Source of the DNA: an uncultured Pseudoteredinibacter sp.
GTDB lineage: Bacteria; Pseudomonadota; Gammaproteobacteria; Pseudomonadales; Cellvibrionaceae
NCBI RefSeq assembly: GCF_947500695.1
Contig: NZ_CANMSS010000003.1
Span: forward strand, 248,001-312,000
DNA: 64,000 bases
Direction of reading: 5' to 3'
Position numbers and translations under genes: made by a program
Shown here: piece after piece, positions 7,813 to 15,742 of the stretch
How the letters are laid out: every line of letters starts with the position of its first letter
Numbering within the stretch: position 1 is the stretch's first letter
The notes under the pieces: generated by a model
Databases searched by the model: none
What the model was told of the DNA's origin: nothing
The model's input: only the letters and a program-made list of their open reading frames with translations

Positions 7813-8154
7813 GTGACTCTAGACCCGGTACTATTTTATAAGGCGATGGCCGACGATACTCGTCTTCGTGCACTGCATTTAATTGTGCAGCAAGAAGAGC
7901 TTTGTGTCTGTGAGTTGACGGAAGCTTTAGACCTGAGTCAGCCTAAAGTGTCGAGGCACCTCGCACAATTACGCAAGCAAGGTGTGCTAAGTGATCGCCG
8001 TGCTGGGCAGTGGGTTTTTTATTCTATCAACCCTAATTTGCCTGATTGGGCAAAGCAATTACTGCAATTATCCAGTGATGAAAATCGTAGCTGGACAAAA
8101 TCAAATCTTAAGCGCCTAGAAGCCATGGACGATCGTCCGGCTCGTTGTTGCTAG
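7813..8154 (+). CDS. ArsR-family metalloregulator
   Basis: A 113-residue winged-helix repressor with the ArsR metal box ELCVCEL (about residues 29-35), the Cys-x-Cys arrangement that binds As(III)/Sb(III) in classical ArsR proteins. The recognition helix is SQPKVSRHLAQLRKQGVL (about 42-59). The chain ends PARCC, a terminal Cys pair that could be a further thiolate site. The start is GTG. No arsenate reductase, Acr3, ArsB or ArsH gene follows within the window, so it is either an orphan acting elsewhere or a remnant of an ars operon. What follows instead is repeat-rich DNA. Confidence 0.88.
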   Translation: MTLDPVLFYKAMADDTRLRALHLIVQQEELCVCELTEALDLSQPKVSRHLAQLRKQGVLSDRRAGQWVFYSINPNLPDWAKQLLQLSSDENRSWTKSNLKRLEAMDDRPARCC

Positions 8155-8170
8155 TTCCGTTTTTTAATTA

Positions 8171-8434
8171 CTTCTTTGTTGTCTGACCGTCAAAAAGTTG
8201 GGATAAGCTTAGCCCATGATTGGCAGCTTTCTAGGCTTTTCTCTGTTCTAAAAAGTTTCACAAAAAATGAGTATCTGTGCTCGTTCTTGGCGTTTTCTTC
8301 GTTTTTGTTTCTTTGTTGTCTGACCGTCAAAAGGTGGGGATAAGCTTAGCCCACGATCGGCGGCCCTCCAGGCTTCCCTCAGTCCTAAAAAAGCCTCACG
8401 AAAAGACCTGAGTCTTTTTTACTCGTTCGGCGCT
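8171..8434. repeat. Two-copy direct repeat of about 125 bases
   Basis: Copy 1 spans about 8171-8292 and copy 2 about 8310-8434. Both begin CTTTGTTGTCTGACCGTCAA, continue with a TGGGATAAGCTTAGCCCA-like core and a CTAGGCTT/CCAGGCTT segment, and end near CTCGTTC. The copies have diverged by scattered substitutions, mostly to higher GC in copy 2. Confidence 0.8.
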
Positions 8435-8473
8435 CGCTCTAAATTGTGGTCTAAGCTTATCCCCACCTTTTGA
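8327..8473. mobile_element. MITE-like element with 22-base terminal inverted repeats
   Basis: TCAAAAGGTGGGGATAAGCT-TA at 8327-8348 is repeated perfectly in inverse orientation at 8452-8473, giving a 147-base unit with about 103 bases inside and no coding capacity. It overlaps copy 2 of the direct repeat; copy 1 has a diverged left end and no matching right end. No target-site duplication is visible, so a structured RNA is an alternative. Confidence 0.45.
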
Positions 8474-8553
8474 CTACAGTAGTGCCTTTATTCAAATGTC
8501 TGGGGAGTTTAATGCTTGAATAGAAATAGCTGTTGATTGCTTAGTGAAGGGTA

Positions 8554-8666
8554 GCGAGTAATAGGTAGCCCCCTTAGCAGGAACCGTAGAGTGTCACGGA
8601 TGACACGACCCGAGCGCCCTGGATGGCTTGAGCGCGTTCCAGCTAAGGGGGCTATCTATTACTTGC
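8554..8666. repeat. Compound hairpin repeat with GGATG loops
   Basis: Long arms GTAGCCCCCTTAGC and GCTAAGGGGGCTA, extended outward by GCGAGTAATAG/CTATTACTTGC and inward by GGAAC/GTTCC, enclose two smaller stem-loops. One is GTGTCA-CGGA-TGACAC; the other is a GAGCGCCCTGGATGGCTTGAGCGC segment, shown here as two half-stems around GGATG. It has the look of a dispersed palindromic unit rather than a terminator, since no T-run follows. Confidence 0.6.
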
Positions 8667-8808
8667 GGATCGAGGTTGTTTACTTGATCTGCTCCTCAAT
8701 CCATAGCATTGATACATTTTGCTAAGTGCTTTGCTCATCTTCAACATTCCTATCCTGGGCCCATAACGACATACTCTGGTTTTTATAGCCATTATCGGAG
8801 AACAAATC

Positions 8809-9726
8809 ATGTCTGATACCCTTAAATTCGAAGATCGCGTCGTAGTTGTCACCGGAGCGGGCGCCGGCCTTGGTCGCTCTCATGCCCTAGAGTTTGCTCG
8901 CCGTGGCGCCAAAGTTGTGGTGAATGATCTAGGTGGTAGCGCACATGGTGAAGGTAAAGGTAGTGAAGCCGCTGATAAAGTTGTTGCCGAAATTACCGCC
9001 ATGGGTGGCCAGGCCGTGGCCAATTATGACTCCGTAGAAGATGGTGATGCCATTATTCAAACGGCAATCGATAACTTTGATCGTGTAGATGTCGTTATCA
9101 ACAACGCCGGTATTCTGCGTGATACTAGCTTTGCCAAAATGAGCGACCAAGACTGGGATCTTATTTATCGCGTACACATTCTGGGTGCTTACAAGGTGGC
9201 CAAGGCTGCATGGCCTTACATGATGGAGCAAGAGTACGGGCGCATAATTAACACCTCGTCGGCTGCGGGCATCTACGGTAACTTCGGTCAGGCCAACTAT
9301 TCAACGGCGAAGCTTGGTTTGTATGGTTTAACGCAAACCCTAGCAATCGAGGGCGCCAAGAAAAACATCAAAGTGAATGCCATCGCACCTGTGGCGGGTT
9401 CTCGCATGACAGAAACCATCTTGCCGCCTGAAGTGGTTAAAGCGCTGAAGCCGGAGTTTATTACCCCATTAGTAGTGAAGCTTTGTGCCGAACAAAACCA
9501 AGACAGCGGCGGCCTCTATGAAGTAGGTGCGGGTTGGATTTCTAAGCTTCAGTGGGAGCGCACCAAGGGCGTTAACTTTAGTCCTGCAGAAGGTTTCAGT
9601 GCCGAAGATGTAGAAAACAACTGGGATCAAATCTGCGACTTTAGCGATGCAGATAAACCCAAAACCGCTAACGATTCGTTTGTACCTGTTTTTACAAACT
9701 TGGGTATTAAAATTCCTGGCATGTAA
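8809..9726 (+). CDS. SDR-family (3R)-hydroxyacyl-CoA dehydrogenase-like protein
   Basis: A 305-residue short-chain dehydrogenase resembling the dehydrogenase domain of peroxisomal multifunctional enzyme type 2 (17-beta-HSD4). It has the cofactor motif TGAGAGLG (about residues 16-23), NNAG at about 98-101, and the catalytic SS...YSTAK at about 148-169, with a longer C-terminal tail than ordinary SDRs. It would oxidise a (3R)-hydroxyacyl-CoA to the 3-ketoacyl-CoA. It leads a four-gene plus-strand cluster with a thiolase and two hotdog proteins, which together make a split MFE-2/SCP-x pathway. The acyl chain (fatty acid or steroid side chain) cannot be read from sequence. Confidence 0.82.
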   Translation: MSDTLKFEDRVVVVTGAGAGLGRSHALEFARRGAKVVVNDLGGSAHGEGKGSEAADKVVAEITAMGGQAVANYDSVEDGDAIIQTAIDNFDRVDVVINNAGILRDTSFAKMSDQDWDLIYRVHILGAYKVAKAAWPYMMEQEYGRIINTSSAAGIYGNFGQANYSTAKLGLYGLTQTLAIEGAKKNIKVNAIAPVAGSRMTETILPPEVVKALKPEFITPLVVKLCAEQNQDSGGLYEVGAGWISKLQWERTKGVNFSPAEGFSAEDVENNWDQICDFSDADKPKTANDSFVPVFTNLGIKIPGM

Positions 9727-9765
9727 TTGGCCAAAGCAAACAAATAGAAACTACGAGGAAAAATT

Positions 9766-10938
9766 ATGAGCAATGCAATTGTTGCTGGCGTAGACATGGT
9801 GAAGTTTGCCAAGCCTGGCCAACATGAACCATATCGAGTTATGGCGTCGCAAGCCATTCAGGGCGCGCTAAAAGACGCTGGTATTGAAGCATCTTCAGTG
9901 CAGCAAGCCTATGGTAGTTATATCTATGGCGATTCCACCTGTGCTCAGCATGCCTTGTACGATGCCTTTATGACAGGCATCCCTGTTATTAATGTAAATA
10001 ACAACTGCTCTTCAGGTTCTACCGCTTTGTACTTGGCTCGCCAAGCGGTGGAAAGTGGTGCGGCAGAATGTGTATTGGCTTTCGGTTTTGAAGAGATGCA
10101 GCCTGGTGCTTTAAGTTCTCATTGGGATGATCGCGAATCGCCCTTTGATAATTTTCTAACGGTATTAGATAAAGCTGAGTATCCAGCCGCGCCTTTGGCC
10201 TTGCGTTGCTTTGGTGCTGCTGGTCACCACTATATGGAAAAATATGGTGCCACTCGCGATATTTTCGCCAAGGTATCGGTAAAAACCCGTAATCATGCCT
10301 TAAACAATCCATTGTCTTTGTTTAACACCCCTTTAACTGAAGAACAGGTCTTGGGCGATAAAGTGGTCTTTATGGATTACTTAACTCGCACCATGTGCTG
10401 TCCTCCTACTTGTGGTGCTGGTGCAGCGATTGTGTGTAGTGAAGAGTTTGCTAAAAAGCACAACATCGATGGCGGTGTGAAAATTTTATCCCAAGCTATG
10501 GCTACAGATACGCCGCAAACATGGGACAACCCCATCGATTTGATTGGCGCCGATATGACTCGTCGTGCTTCTAAGCAAGTGTTTGAGCAAGCGGGCGTGG
10601 ACGTGAATGATGTTGACGTGGTTGAGTTGCACGATTGCTTCACCACTAACGAAGTTGTTACCTATGAAGGTTTAGGCTTATGCTCTGAAGGTGAAGCCAG
10701 TAAATTTATTGCCGATGGTGATAATACCTATGGTGGTAAATTTGTGGTTAACCCTTCTGGTGGTTTGATGTCAAAAGGGCACCCAATTGGGGCTACCGGG
10801 CTAGCGCAGTGCTATGAGCTGGTAAACCAATTACGTGGCACTGCTGATCAGCGTCAAGTTACTGATGCCAAGCTTGCCTTGCAGCATAACCTAGGTCTTG
10901 GTGGCGCTGTTGTTGTTACCTTGTATCAAGCGAGTTAA
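9766..10938 (+). CDS. SCP2-type thiolase (lipid-transfer-protein-like)
   Basis: A 390-residue thiolase-fold enzyme of the SCP-x/lipid-transfer class that cleaves 3-ketoacyl-CoAs. The nucleophilic Cys lies in NNNCSSGS (about residues 82-89). The C-terminal catalytic motifs are present as VVELHDCFTTNE, GGLMSKGHPIGATGLAQ and HNLGLGGAVV. SCP2 thiolases act on branched or bulky substrates such as bile-acid or methyl-branched chains. It lies 39 bases after the SDR and 48 before the first hotdog gene, with its own GAGGAA site. Substrate preference is inferred from the family only. Confidence 0.87.
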   Translation: MSNAIVAGVDMVKFAKPGQHEPYRVMASQAIQGALKDAGIEASSVQQAYGSYIYGDSTCAQHALYDAFMTGIPVINVNNNCSSGSTALYLARQAVESGAAECVLAFGFEEMQPGALSSHWDDRESPFDNFLTVLDKAEYPAAPLALRCFGAAGHHYMEKYGATRDIFAKVSVKTRNHALNNPLSLFNTPLTEEQVLGDKVVFMDYLTRTMCCPPTCGAGAAIVCSEEFAKKHNIDGGVKILSQAMATDTPQTWDNPIDLIGADMTRRASKQVFEQAGVDVNDVDVVELHDCFTTNEVVTYEGLGLCSEGEASKFIADGDNTYGGKFVVNPSGGLMSKGHPIGATGLAQCYELVNQLRGTADQRQVTDAKLALQHNLGLGGAVVVTLYQAS

Positions 10939-10986
10939 TGGTCTCACTGATAGCCTCGTAAAGAGCCCAATAAAAAGGACAGTTGC

Positions 10987-11430
10987 ATGATTGATAAGAA
11001 GTTCATTGGCCATGAATTTGAGCCATTTAGCACCACAATCGAAAAAGGGCGTTTGAAGTTTTTCGCTAAAGCGATTGGTGAAACGAACCCAATTTATTTT
11101 AATGAAGAAGCTGCTAAGGCCGAAGGCCATAAATCGGTTTTGGCGCCGCCTACATTTCCATTTACCTTATCTCTAGAGAGTGATGATCCATTTCCAGTAG
11201 TCACAGCCTTAAAGCTAGAGATCGGCCGTATCTTGCACGGCTCACAGGACTTTGAGTACTTTGCACCCATTTATGCAGGTGATGAAATTACTGTAAGCTC
11301 AAAAATTGTGGACATCTTTGATAAGAAAGGTGGCGCTTTAGAGTTTGTTGCTCTGCAATATTCCTTCACCAATCAAGATGACGAGTTAGTGGCAACTTCT
11401 ACCAATACCTTGGTTTACCGCAACGGATAA
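10987..11430 (+). CDS. MaoC-like hydratase subunit, FAS1-like N-terminal type
   Basis: A 147-residue hotdog-fold protein with the N-terminal half-dehydratase features (FAKAIGETNPIYFNEEAAKAEG, then APPTFPF). Alone it lacks the hydratase-2 catalytic motif. It is followed 10 bases later by a second hotdog gene that has the catalytic Asp/His. Such pairs form heteromeric (R)-specific 2-enoyl-CoA hydratases, as in the ChsH1-ChsH2 steroid side-chain enzyme of actinobacteria. The likely step is hydration of a 2-enoyl-CoA before the SDR. Confidence 0.82.
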   Translation: MIDKKFIGHEFEPFSTTIEKGRLKFFAKAIGETNPIYFNEEAAKAEGHKSVLAPPTFPFTLSLESDDPFPVVTALKLEIGRILHGSQDFEYFAPIYAGDEITVSSKIVDIFDKKGGALEFVALQYSFTNQDDELVATSTNTLVYRNG

Positions 11431-11440
11431 GGAGAGAGAA

Positions 11441-11842
11441 ATGACTGATATTCAAATCGGCAGTGAAATACCCGCTTTAGAGTTGGCGCCTATTTCTCGA
11501 TATACCTTGGCCTTGTTTGCAGGTGCCTCGGGCGACCATAATCCAATTCATATTGACAGTGATTTTGCGAAAGCTGCAGGCATGCCGGATGTATTTGCCC
11601 ATGGTATGTTGTCCATGGCGTATCTTGGCAGAATGCTGACGAACTGGCAGCCACAAGCTAAGCTGAAAAAGTTTAGCAATAAATTTGCGGCCATTACCCA
11701 GTTGCAAGATGTGGTTACCTGCAGTGGAAAGGTGGTAGAGCTGCTAGAGCAAGAGGGTAAAATCTTAGCGCGCTGTGAGATTCAAGCCGCCAAGGCTAGT
11801 GGCGAGCAGACCTTGGTGGGTGAGGCTTTAGTCGAGGTATAA
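11441..11842 (+). CDS. MaoC-like (R)-specific enoyl-CoA hydratase subunit
   Basis: A 133-residue hotdog protein with the hydratase-2 active-site motif: Asp and His in GASGDHNPIHID (about residues 29-40), and the downstream FAHGMLSMAYLGR. It is the catalytic partner expected for the preceding non-catalytic hotdog subunit. A strong AAGGAGAGAG site precedes it, and a terminator follows, closing the four-gene cluster. It would add water to trans-2-enoyl-CoA to give the (3R)-hydroxy form used by the SDR. Confidence 0.85.
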   Translation: MTDIQIGSEIPALELAPISRYTLALFAGASGDHNPIHIDSDFAKAAGMPDVFAHGMLSMAYLGRMLTNWQPQAKLKKFSNKFAAITQLQDVVTCSGKVVELLEQEGKILARCEIQAAKASGEQTLVGEALVEV

Positions 11843-11876
11843 CAAGAAGCAACGATATCTCCTTGGTCCTACTTAG

Positions 11877-11916
11877 AGCCCTCGGCCCAAGTATTACTTG
11901 AGTCGAGGGCTTTTTA
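11877..11916 (+). terminator. Terminator of the beta-oxidation cassette
   Basis: AGCCCTCG and CGAGGGCT form an 8-base-pair stem, with a secondary AAGTATTACTT palindrome in the loop, followed by TTTTTATT. It separates the cassette from the AraC gene downstream. Confidence 0.85.
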
Positions 11917-11948
11917 TTTGTAGTGTTTTCACTTTCAGTCAGCTAAAG

Positions 11949-12962
11949 ATGGCTTCAATGCTAACAATCGACGTTCACTTTATTCGAGCTCCACTCCGAC
12001 AAGCTGGCGAACTTGGAATTGATACTGAAGAATTACTCAGTGAGCTGGATATATCGGCCGATATATTCGCGCAGGATAATGCGGTAGTTCACGCCGAGCA
12101 ATATGTTCGCTTGGTGCAAAAGCTTAGAGAGCTTTCGGGCGATGAGTATTGGGGCTTAACGGGGCAGCGCTGTAAGTTAGGTTACTTTGCCTTAATGGCC
12201 CGCTACTTACTTCAGTTTGATAGTCTAAAGGGAATGCTCAGCGAGTGTTGTCGTTTTCAAAATACGACTCGTGTAGAGTGGCAGTTTAGTCTAGTGCACG
12301 AGGATGGACGAGTAGGGTTCTTGCTTAAGCGTGCCCAGGGATACGAGAAGGTCAGCGCGTTTTTAATGGAATTTATTACGGTTTGTATCCACCGGATGAT
12401 GTGCTGGCTAACGGATACGCGCATTCCAATCTTAGAAAATCACTTTGCTTACGCTGCACCTGAAAACCTCCGCGCTTATGAGCTCTTGTTCCCTGAAAAA
12501 AGAGTGTTTGATAGTGCATACAATGGTTTTTTTATTGATGCTCAGTATCTATCTCTGCCGCGTGTTAGAGATTGGACTGAAACTCGAGAATTTCTTAAAG
12601 ATGCCCCGGCGGGTTTAATGGTCACACCCGGCAGTGACAATAGTTATACGGCGCAAATTAAATCCATTTTGATCAAAACTATTGGAAAAGAAGGGCCGGT
12701 GCCAGATTTTGAGCGTGTAGCTGAATATCTTAATGTTTCCACGGCGACGCTTCGACGTAAATTGCGAACTGAAAATACCAGCTATCAGCAACTAAAAGAC
12801 AGCATGCGCCGCGATATCGCGATTGATAAACTTGTGCGTGAAAGCACCTCTATTTCTGAAATCGGTTTGCAACTTGGCTTTGTTGAGTCTTCCTCGTTCA
12901 CCCGTGCTTTTAAGCAATGGACTGGCCTGAGTCCTCAAGAATACCGCCGAGATAAAGAATAA
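11949..12962 (+). CDS. AraC-family regulator with arabinose-binding-like N-terminal domain
   Basis: A 337-residue regulator of the OruR/QS-like AraC subgroup: an N-terminal domain of the Arabinose_bd type (about 1-210, with GLTGQRCKLGYFALMARYLL and YELLFPEKRVFDSAYNGFFI) and a C-terminal AraC HTH (about 235-335, AEYLNVSTATLRRKLR and IGLQLGFVESSSFTRAFKQWTG). Relatives often control lipid or amino-acid catabolism next door. I start it at ATG 11949; an in-frame TTG at 11898 lies inside the preceding terminator and is unlikely. Its position directly after the beta-oxidation genes suggests it controls them. Confidence 0.8.
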   Translation: MASMLTIDVHFIRAPLRQAGELGIDTEELLSELDISADIFAQDNAVVHAEQYVRLVQKLRELSGDEYWGLTGQRCKLGYFALMARYLLQFDSLKGMLSECCRFQNTTRVEWQFSLVHEDGRVGFLLKRAQGYEKVSAFLMEFITVCIHRMMCWLTDTRIPILENHFAYAAPENLRAYELLFPEKRVFDSAYNGFFIDAQYLSLPRVRDWTETREFLKDAPAGLMVTPGSDNSYTAQIKSILIKTIGKEGPVPDFERVAEYLNVSTATLRRKLRTENTSYQQLKDSMRRDIAIDKLVRESTSISEIGLQLGFVESSSFTRAFKQWTGLSPQEYRRDKE

Positions 12963-12985
12963 CAGTGCCCACTAAGGCGACGGCA

Positions 12986-13013
12986 GGGGTCAGAACCCAC
13001 GGGTTCTGACCCC
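12986..13013 (+). repeat. Dispersed palindrome, copy 1
   Basis: GGGGTCAGAACCC-AC-GGGTTCTGACCCC, a perfect 13-base-pair palindrome followed by TAATCGAAG. It lies 24 bases after the AraC gene. Nine relatives occur in this window; the tail TCGAAGCC gives it an orientation. Confidence 0.9.
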
Positions 13014-13104
13014 TAATCGAAGTCGAGATCATAAAGCCTAGAAAATCACAGCAACTCGTACCAAAACCAATTCCTGACACTAAAAAGGCATCGAGCCCAA
13101 ACAT

Positions 13105-13132
13105 GGGGTCAGAACCCATGGGTTCTGACCCC
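13105..13132 (+). repeat. Dispersed palindrome, copy 2
   Basis: GGGGTCAGAACCC-AT-GGGTTCTGACCCC with the same TAATCGAAGCC tail, 92 bases after copy 1 in the same orientation. This is the only tandem pair in the window. Confidence 0.9.
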
Positions 13133-13268
13133 TAATCGAAGCCGGGGTTCTCCGTTCAGCAGCCACTACAAGGGAGCCCCAAACTCCTATTTGCCAGCAA
13201 CAAAAATTCCTTTTCTCTCAATCACTTAAGTACTAGCTATTTCTCTGATCAAAAAAATACCTATTTAG

Positions 13269-13303
13269 TACAGTTGACATAAATAGTTCGAATGACCTAG
13301 ACT
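13269..13303 (+). promoter_or_regulatory. Amine dehydrogenase operon promoter and shared motif
   Basis: TACAGTTGACATA (13269-13281) matches 11 of 13 bases of a motif present twice before the TonB-receptor gene (TACGGTTGACCTA). A second partial copy, ATGACCTA, is at 13292-13299. TTGACA here (13274-13279) also fits a sigma-70 -35 element, with TAGACT 18 bases on as a possible -10. The motif may thus be an operator over the promoter. Confidence 0.5.
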
Positions 13304-13339
13304 ACTTCCAAAATAACAACATAAGTAAAAGGTATCTCA

Positions 13340-14500
13340 ATGGCTCGCGTAGATTCTCTCCGCTCGTTTTTTGCTTGGCCGCTGATGCTGGCCGCCTGTT
13401 CCCTACAAGCAGAAATACAACCTGAACCTCTACCGGTGTATGAAACACTGCCAAAACAATTACCCGATTCTGTTTTATTTGCTCACGATGCGAACTTCGA
13501 GGCCTTGGTGGCGGGGCGTGTGGTCGCGATAGATTTGGCAAAACAAAGCCGTCGCTATCTTGGTGCAATGGATGCCGCTCAATTCGCCAGCTTTATTCAA
13601 TCGACCAGAAAGCCAGAGCTTTATGTGGCCGAGACTCATTATTCTCGCACCACTCGCGGCGAAAGAACCGATGTCATCAGCATCTATGATGCAGAAAGCC
13701 TAAAGCAAGACGGTGAGATTATTTTGCCGGGTAATAAACGCGGCCAGGTGGTAAGTCATCGATATACCTTCCGCTTGGTCGATAACGACCGCTTTCTATT
13801 GGTCTTCAACTTTACACCCGCAGCGTCGGTCAGCGTTATTGACATGGATAGCCGAGAGATTGTGGAAGAAGTACAGATGCCGGGCTGCGGTTTGATTTAT
13901 CCAACAGGCAAGCGTGGCTTCTCATCGTTTTGCAGTAATGGTGCCATGTATAGCGCGCAGCTAGACGCCAATGGCAAGCTTAGCGAGCAACAGAAACTAC
14001 CACCGCTATTCAGTGTTGATGAAGATCCACTTTTTGATAAGCCGGTTTTCCATAAGGGAGTCGCCTATTTCCCAAGCTATAAAAGTTTAGTTCAAGTTGT
14101 CGATTTGAGTGCAGCTAAGCCAAAAGATCTTGGCAGTTGGTCGCTATTGAGCGAGCAAGAGCTAAAAGATAACTGGCGCCCCGGTGGTTGGCAAATTGCC
14201 ACCATGGATGATGCGGGCCACCTCTATGTCCTAATGCATAAAGACGGTAAGGACGGTACACACAAATCGGGTGGGCCAGAGGTTTGGGTTTACGACGTAA
14301 ATACTCAAAAACGCCTACAAAAAATTGTACTTAAAAACTGGGGCGTATCCATTGAGGTTACCCGTGGCAAAGATCCTCTGCTAGCGGTCACTAATGGTGA
14401 TATGCAGATTGATGTATATCAGGCGAATAATGGCCAGTGGAAAACCATGGTGGGTGGTGCTGCCGCGATGCCTTTGAGCCTGCATGCGCTGCGTAAGTAA
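13340..14500 (+). CDS. aauB: Aromatic amine dehydrogenase heavy (alpha) chain
   Basis: A 386-residue periplasmic beta-propeller subunit of the methylamine/aromatic amine dehydrogenase family. A signal peptide (about 1-24, ending SLQAEI) is followed by propeller-like repeats. FDKPVFHKGVAYFPSYKSLVQVVDL and HLYVLMHKDGKDGTHKSGGPEVWVYD are family-characteristic. It packs around the TTQ-bearing light chain in an alpha2beta2 enzyme that oxidatively deaminates primary amines to aldehydes. Gene order B-E-D-A matches both mau and aau operons. I favour the aromatic-amine type because the light chain resembles it more and mauC/F/G are absent. AAAAGG precedes the ATG. Confidence 0.85.
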   Translation: MARVDSLRSFFAWPLMLAACSLQAEIQPEPLPVYETLPKQLPDSVLFAHDANFEALVAGRVVAIDLAKQSRRYLGAMDAAQFASFIQSTRKPELYVAETHYSRTTRGERTDVISIYDAESLKQDGEIILPGNKRGQVVSHRYTFRLVDNDRFLLVFNFTPAASVSVIDMDSREIVEEVQMPGCGLIYPTGKRGFSSFCSNGAMYSAQLDANGKLSEQQKLPPLFSVDEDPLFDKPVFHKGVAYFPSYKSLVQVVDLSAAKPKDLGSWSLLSEQELKDNWRPGGWQIATMDDAGHLYVLMHKDGKDGTHKSGGPEVWVYDVNTQKRLQKIVLKNWGVSIEVTRGKDPLLAVTNGDMQIDVYQANNGQWKTMVGGAAAMPLSLHALRK

Positions 14501-15033
14501 TGGGTGATGCTATGGATGTATTTCAAAACACCGTTGTTTTCCTATTTAGCTTTATGTTTTTAAGCGCGGGCATGTCGAAGATTCGCCATCAGGCCTATAG
14601 CCAACAGGCCTTGGAAGCATATCAGTTAGCTCCAAAGTTCTTGACTGGGTTTCTAAATCGCAGCTTGGCTTCTACGGAATTGCTATTGGTTCCCGCCTTG
14701 ATATTGCCGCTAAGTCAGGCAATGGCTGTATATGTGGCTGCTCTATTGCTGTTTGTGTACGCCATGGCTATCGCTATTAATCTGTTACGAGGCCGCAAGC
14801 GTTTGAATTGCGGCTGTAATGGCCCCGATTCTAAGCAGAATATTTCTTGGTGGATGGTGTTGCGTAACTTGTTTATAGCAATGGTGCTATTGATGCTGCC
14901 TATACAGACTGAATTAGCACCATTAAATGCTTATGTGTTAGCGCTATTTTCCAGTGCTGCCCTAATTCTTATGCGTCAAGGTGCGCAGCTGCTCTACAAG
15001 AATCAACAATTAATGAGCCGCCAAGGGCAATAA
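14500..15033 (+). CDS. aauE: MauE/AauE-like membrane protein
   Basis: A 177-residue integral membrane protein with four or five hydrophobic segments (about 8-25, 52-88, 110-125, 135-160), of the MauE/DoxX-like kind. MauE is required with MauD to make the amine dehydrogenase light chain, probably by helping form its many disulfides. A Cys pair (LNCGCNG, about 106-112) is a possible redox site. Its ATG overlaps the last base of the heavy-chain stop (TAATG), so translation is coupled. Confidence 0.82.
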   Translation: MGDAMDVFQNTVVFLFSFMFLSAGMSKIRHQAYSQQALEAYQLAPKFLTGFLNRSLASTELLLVPALILPLSQAMAVYVAALLLFVYAMAIAINLLRGRKRLNCGCNGPDSKQNISWWMVLRNLFIAMVLLMLPIQTELAPLNAYVLALFSSAALILMRQGAQLLYKNQQLMSRQGQ

Positions 15034-15089
15034 GTATTTAAAAACAAAAGAAGCAAAATATATACGTTGAGAATAAAGAGAATCAAATT

Positions 15090-15722
15090 ATGACTGAGTT
15101 ACTACTGATCTCAAATGCCGTTCTTTGGCTATGTGTGATAGCGCTACTTGTTGTGGTGGTGGCATTGGCCCGCCAAATTGGTGTGCTCTATGAACGAGTT
15201 GCACCAGCTGGTGCTTTGATGATGAATCAAACTTTAAGAGTAGGAGATAAAGCTCCGGCTCTAGAAGTTGAAGAGTTACTAAGCAAAAGGGCGATTAGCA
15301 TAGGTGCGCAACAAGAAAAATCGCAATTGCTATTTTTTCTAGCACCTAGCTGCCCAGTCTGTAAAACACTACTGCCAGTACTAAAATCGAGCGCCCAAGC
15401 TGAGAAATCTTGGTTAAAGGTAACCTTGGCCAGTGATGGCGAGGAGCAAGAGCACGCTGATTTTATCGCCGAGCATCAATTACAGAGCTTTGATTATGTC
15501 CTTTCTGAGCGCCTAGGTAAACTTTATGGCGTTGCCAAGCTGCCTTATGCAGTTCTGATCGACGAGCAGGGTAGTGTAACTTCCATGGGCTTGATTAATT
15601 CACGTGAGCATTTAGAAAGCTTGTTTGAATCTAAAGAACTCGGCATAGACTCAATTCAAAGCTATCTGCAGAAAGATGTGGTGGACCCTAGTGCCGCACT
15701 GGCAAAAGAAATTCGTGTGTAG
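15090..15722 (+). CDS. aauD: MauD/AauD-like thioredoxin-fold protein
   Basis: A 210-residue protein with an N-terminal membrane anchor (about 2-25) and a periplasmic thioredoxin-like domain carrying the redox pair CPVC in FLAPSCPVCKTLLP (about residues 90-93), then KLYGVAKLPYAVLID with the usual cis-Pro. MauD proteins act as disulfide isomerase or oxidase for the light chain. It sits between the MauE-like and light-chain genes, 20 bases before the latter. Confidence 0.86.
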   Translation: MTELLLISNAVLWLCVIALLVVVVALARQIGVLYERVAPAGALMMNQTLRVGDKAPALEVEELLSKRAISIGAQQEKSQLLFFLAPSCPVCKTLLPVLKSSAQAEKSWLKVTLASDGEEQEHADFIAEHQLQSFDYVLSERLGKLYGVAKLPYAVLIDEQGSVTSMGLINSREHLESLFESKELGIDSIQSYLQKDVVDPSAALAKEIRV

Positions 15723-15742
15723 TTTGTGATAGGAGAATAATA

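Larger units (their letters stand above)
8155..8808. other. 654-base gene-free, repeat-rich region
   Basis: No convincing coding sequence. It contains a tandem direct repeat of about 125 bases (8171-8434), a 22-base perfect inverted repeat (8327-8348 and 8452-8473) and a large compound hairpin (8554-8666), each listed separately. The last 140 bases hold the promoter and ribosome-binding site (CGGAGAA) for the beta-oxidation cassette. Confidence 0.6.
12963..13339. other. Intergenic region with two palindromes and the amine dehydrogenase promoter
   Basis: 377 bases without a gene. They hold two copies of the window-wide palindrome (12986 and 13105), a patch of unremarkable sequence, and the regulatory motif and likely promoter of the amine dehydrogenase operon near 13269-13303. 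Confidence 0.6.

Noticed and set aside
8452..8473. TTATCCCCA in the inverted repeat as a DnaA box
   Set aside because: It is one base off consensus and explained by the repeat structure.
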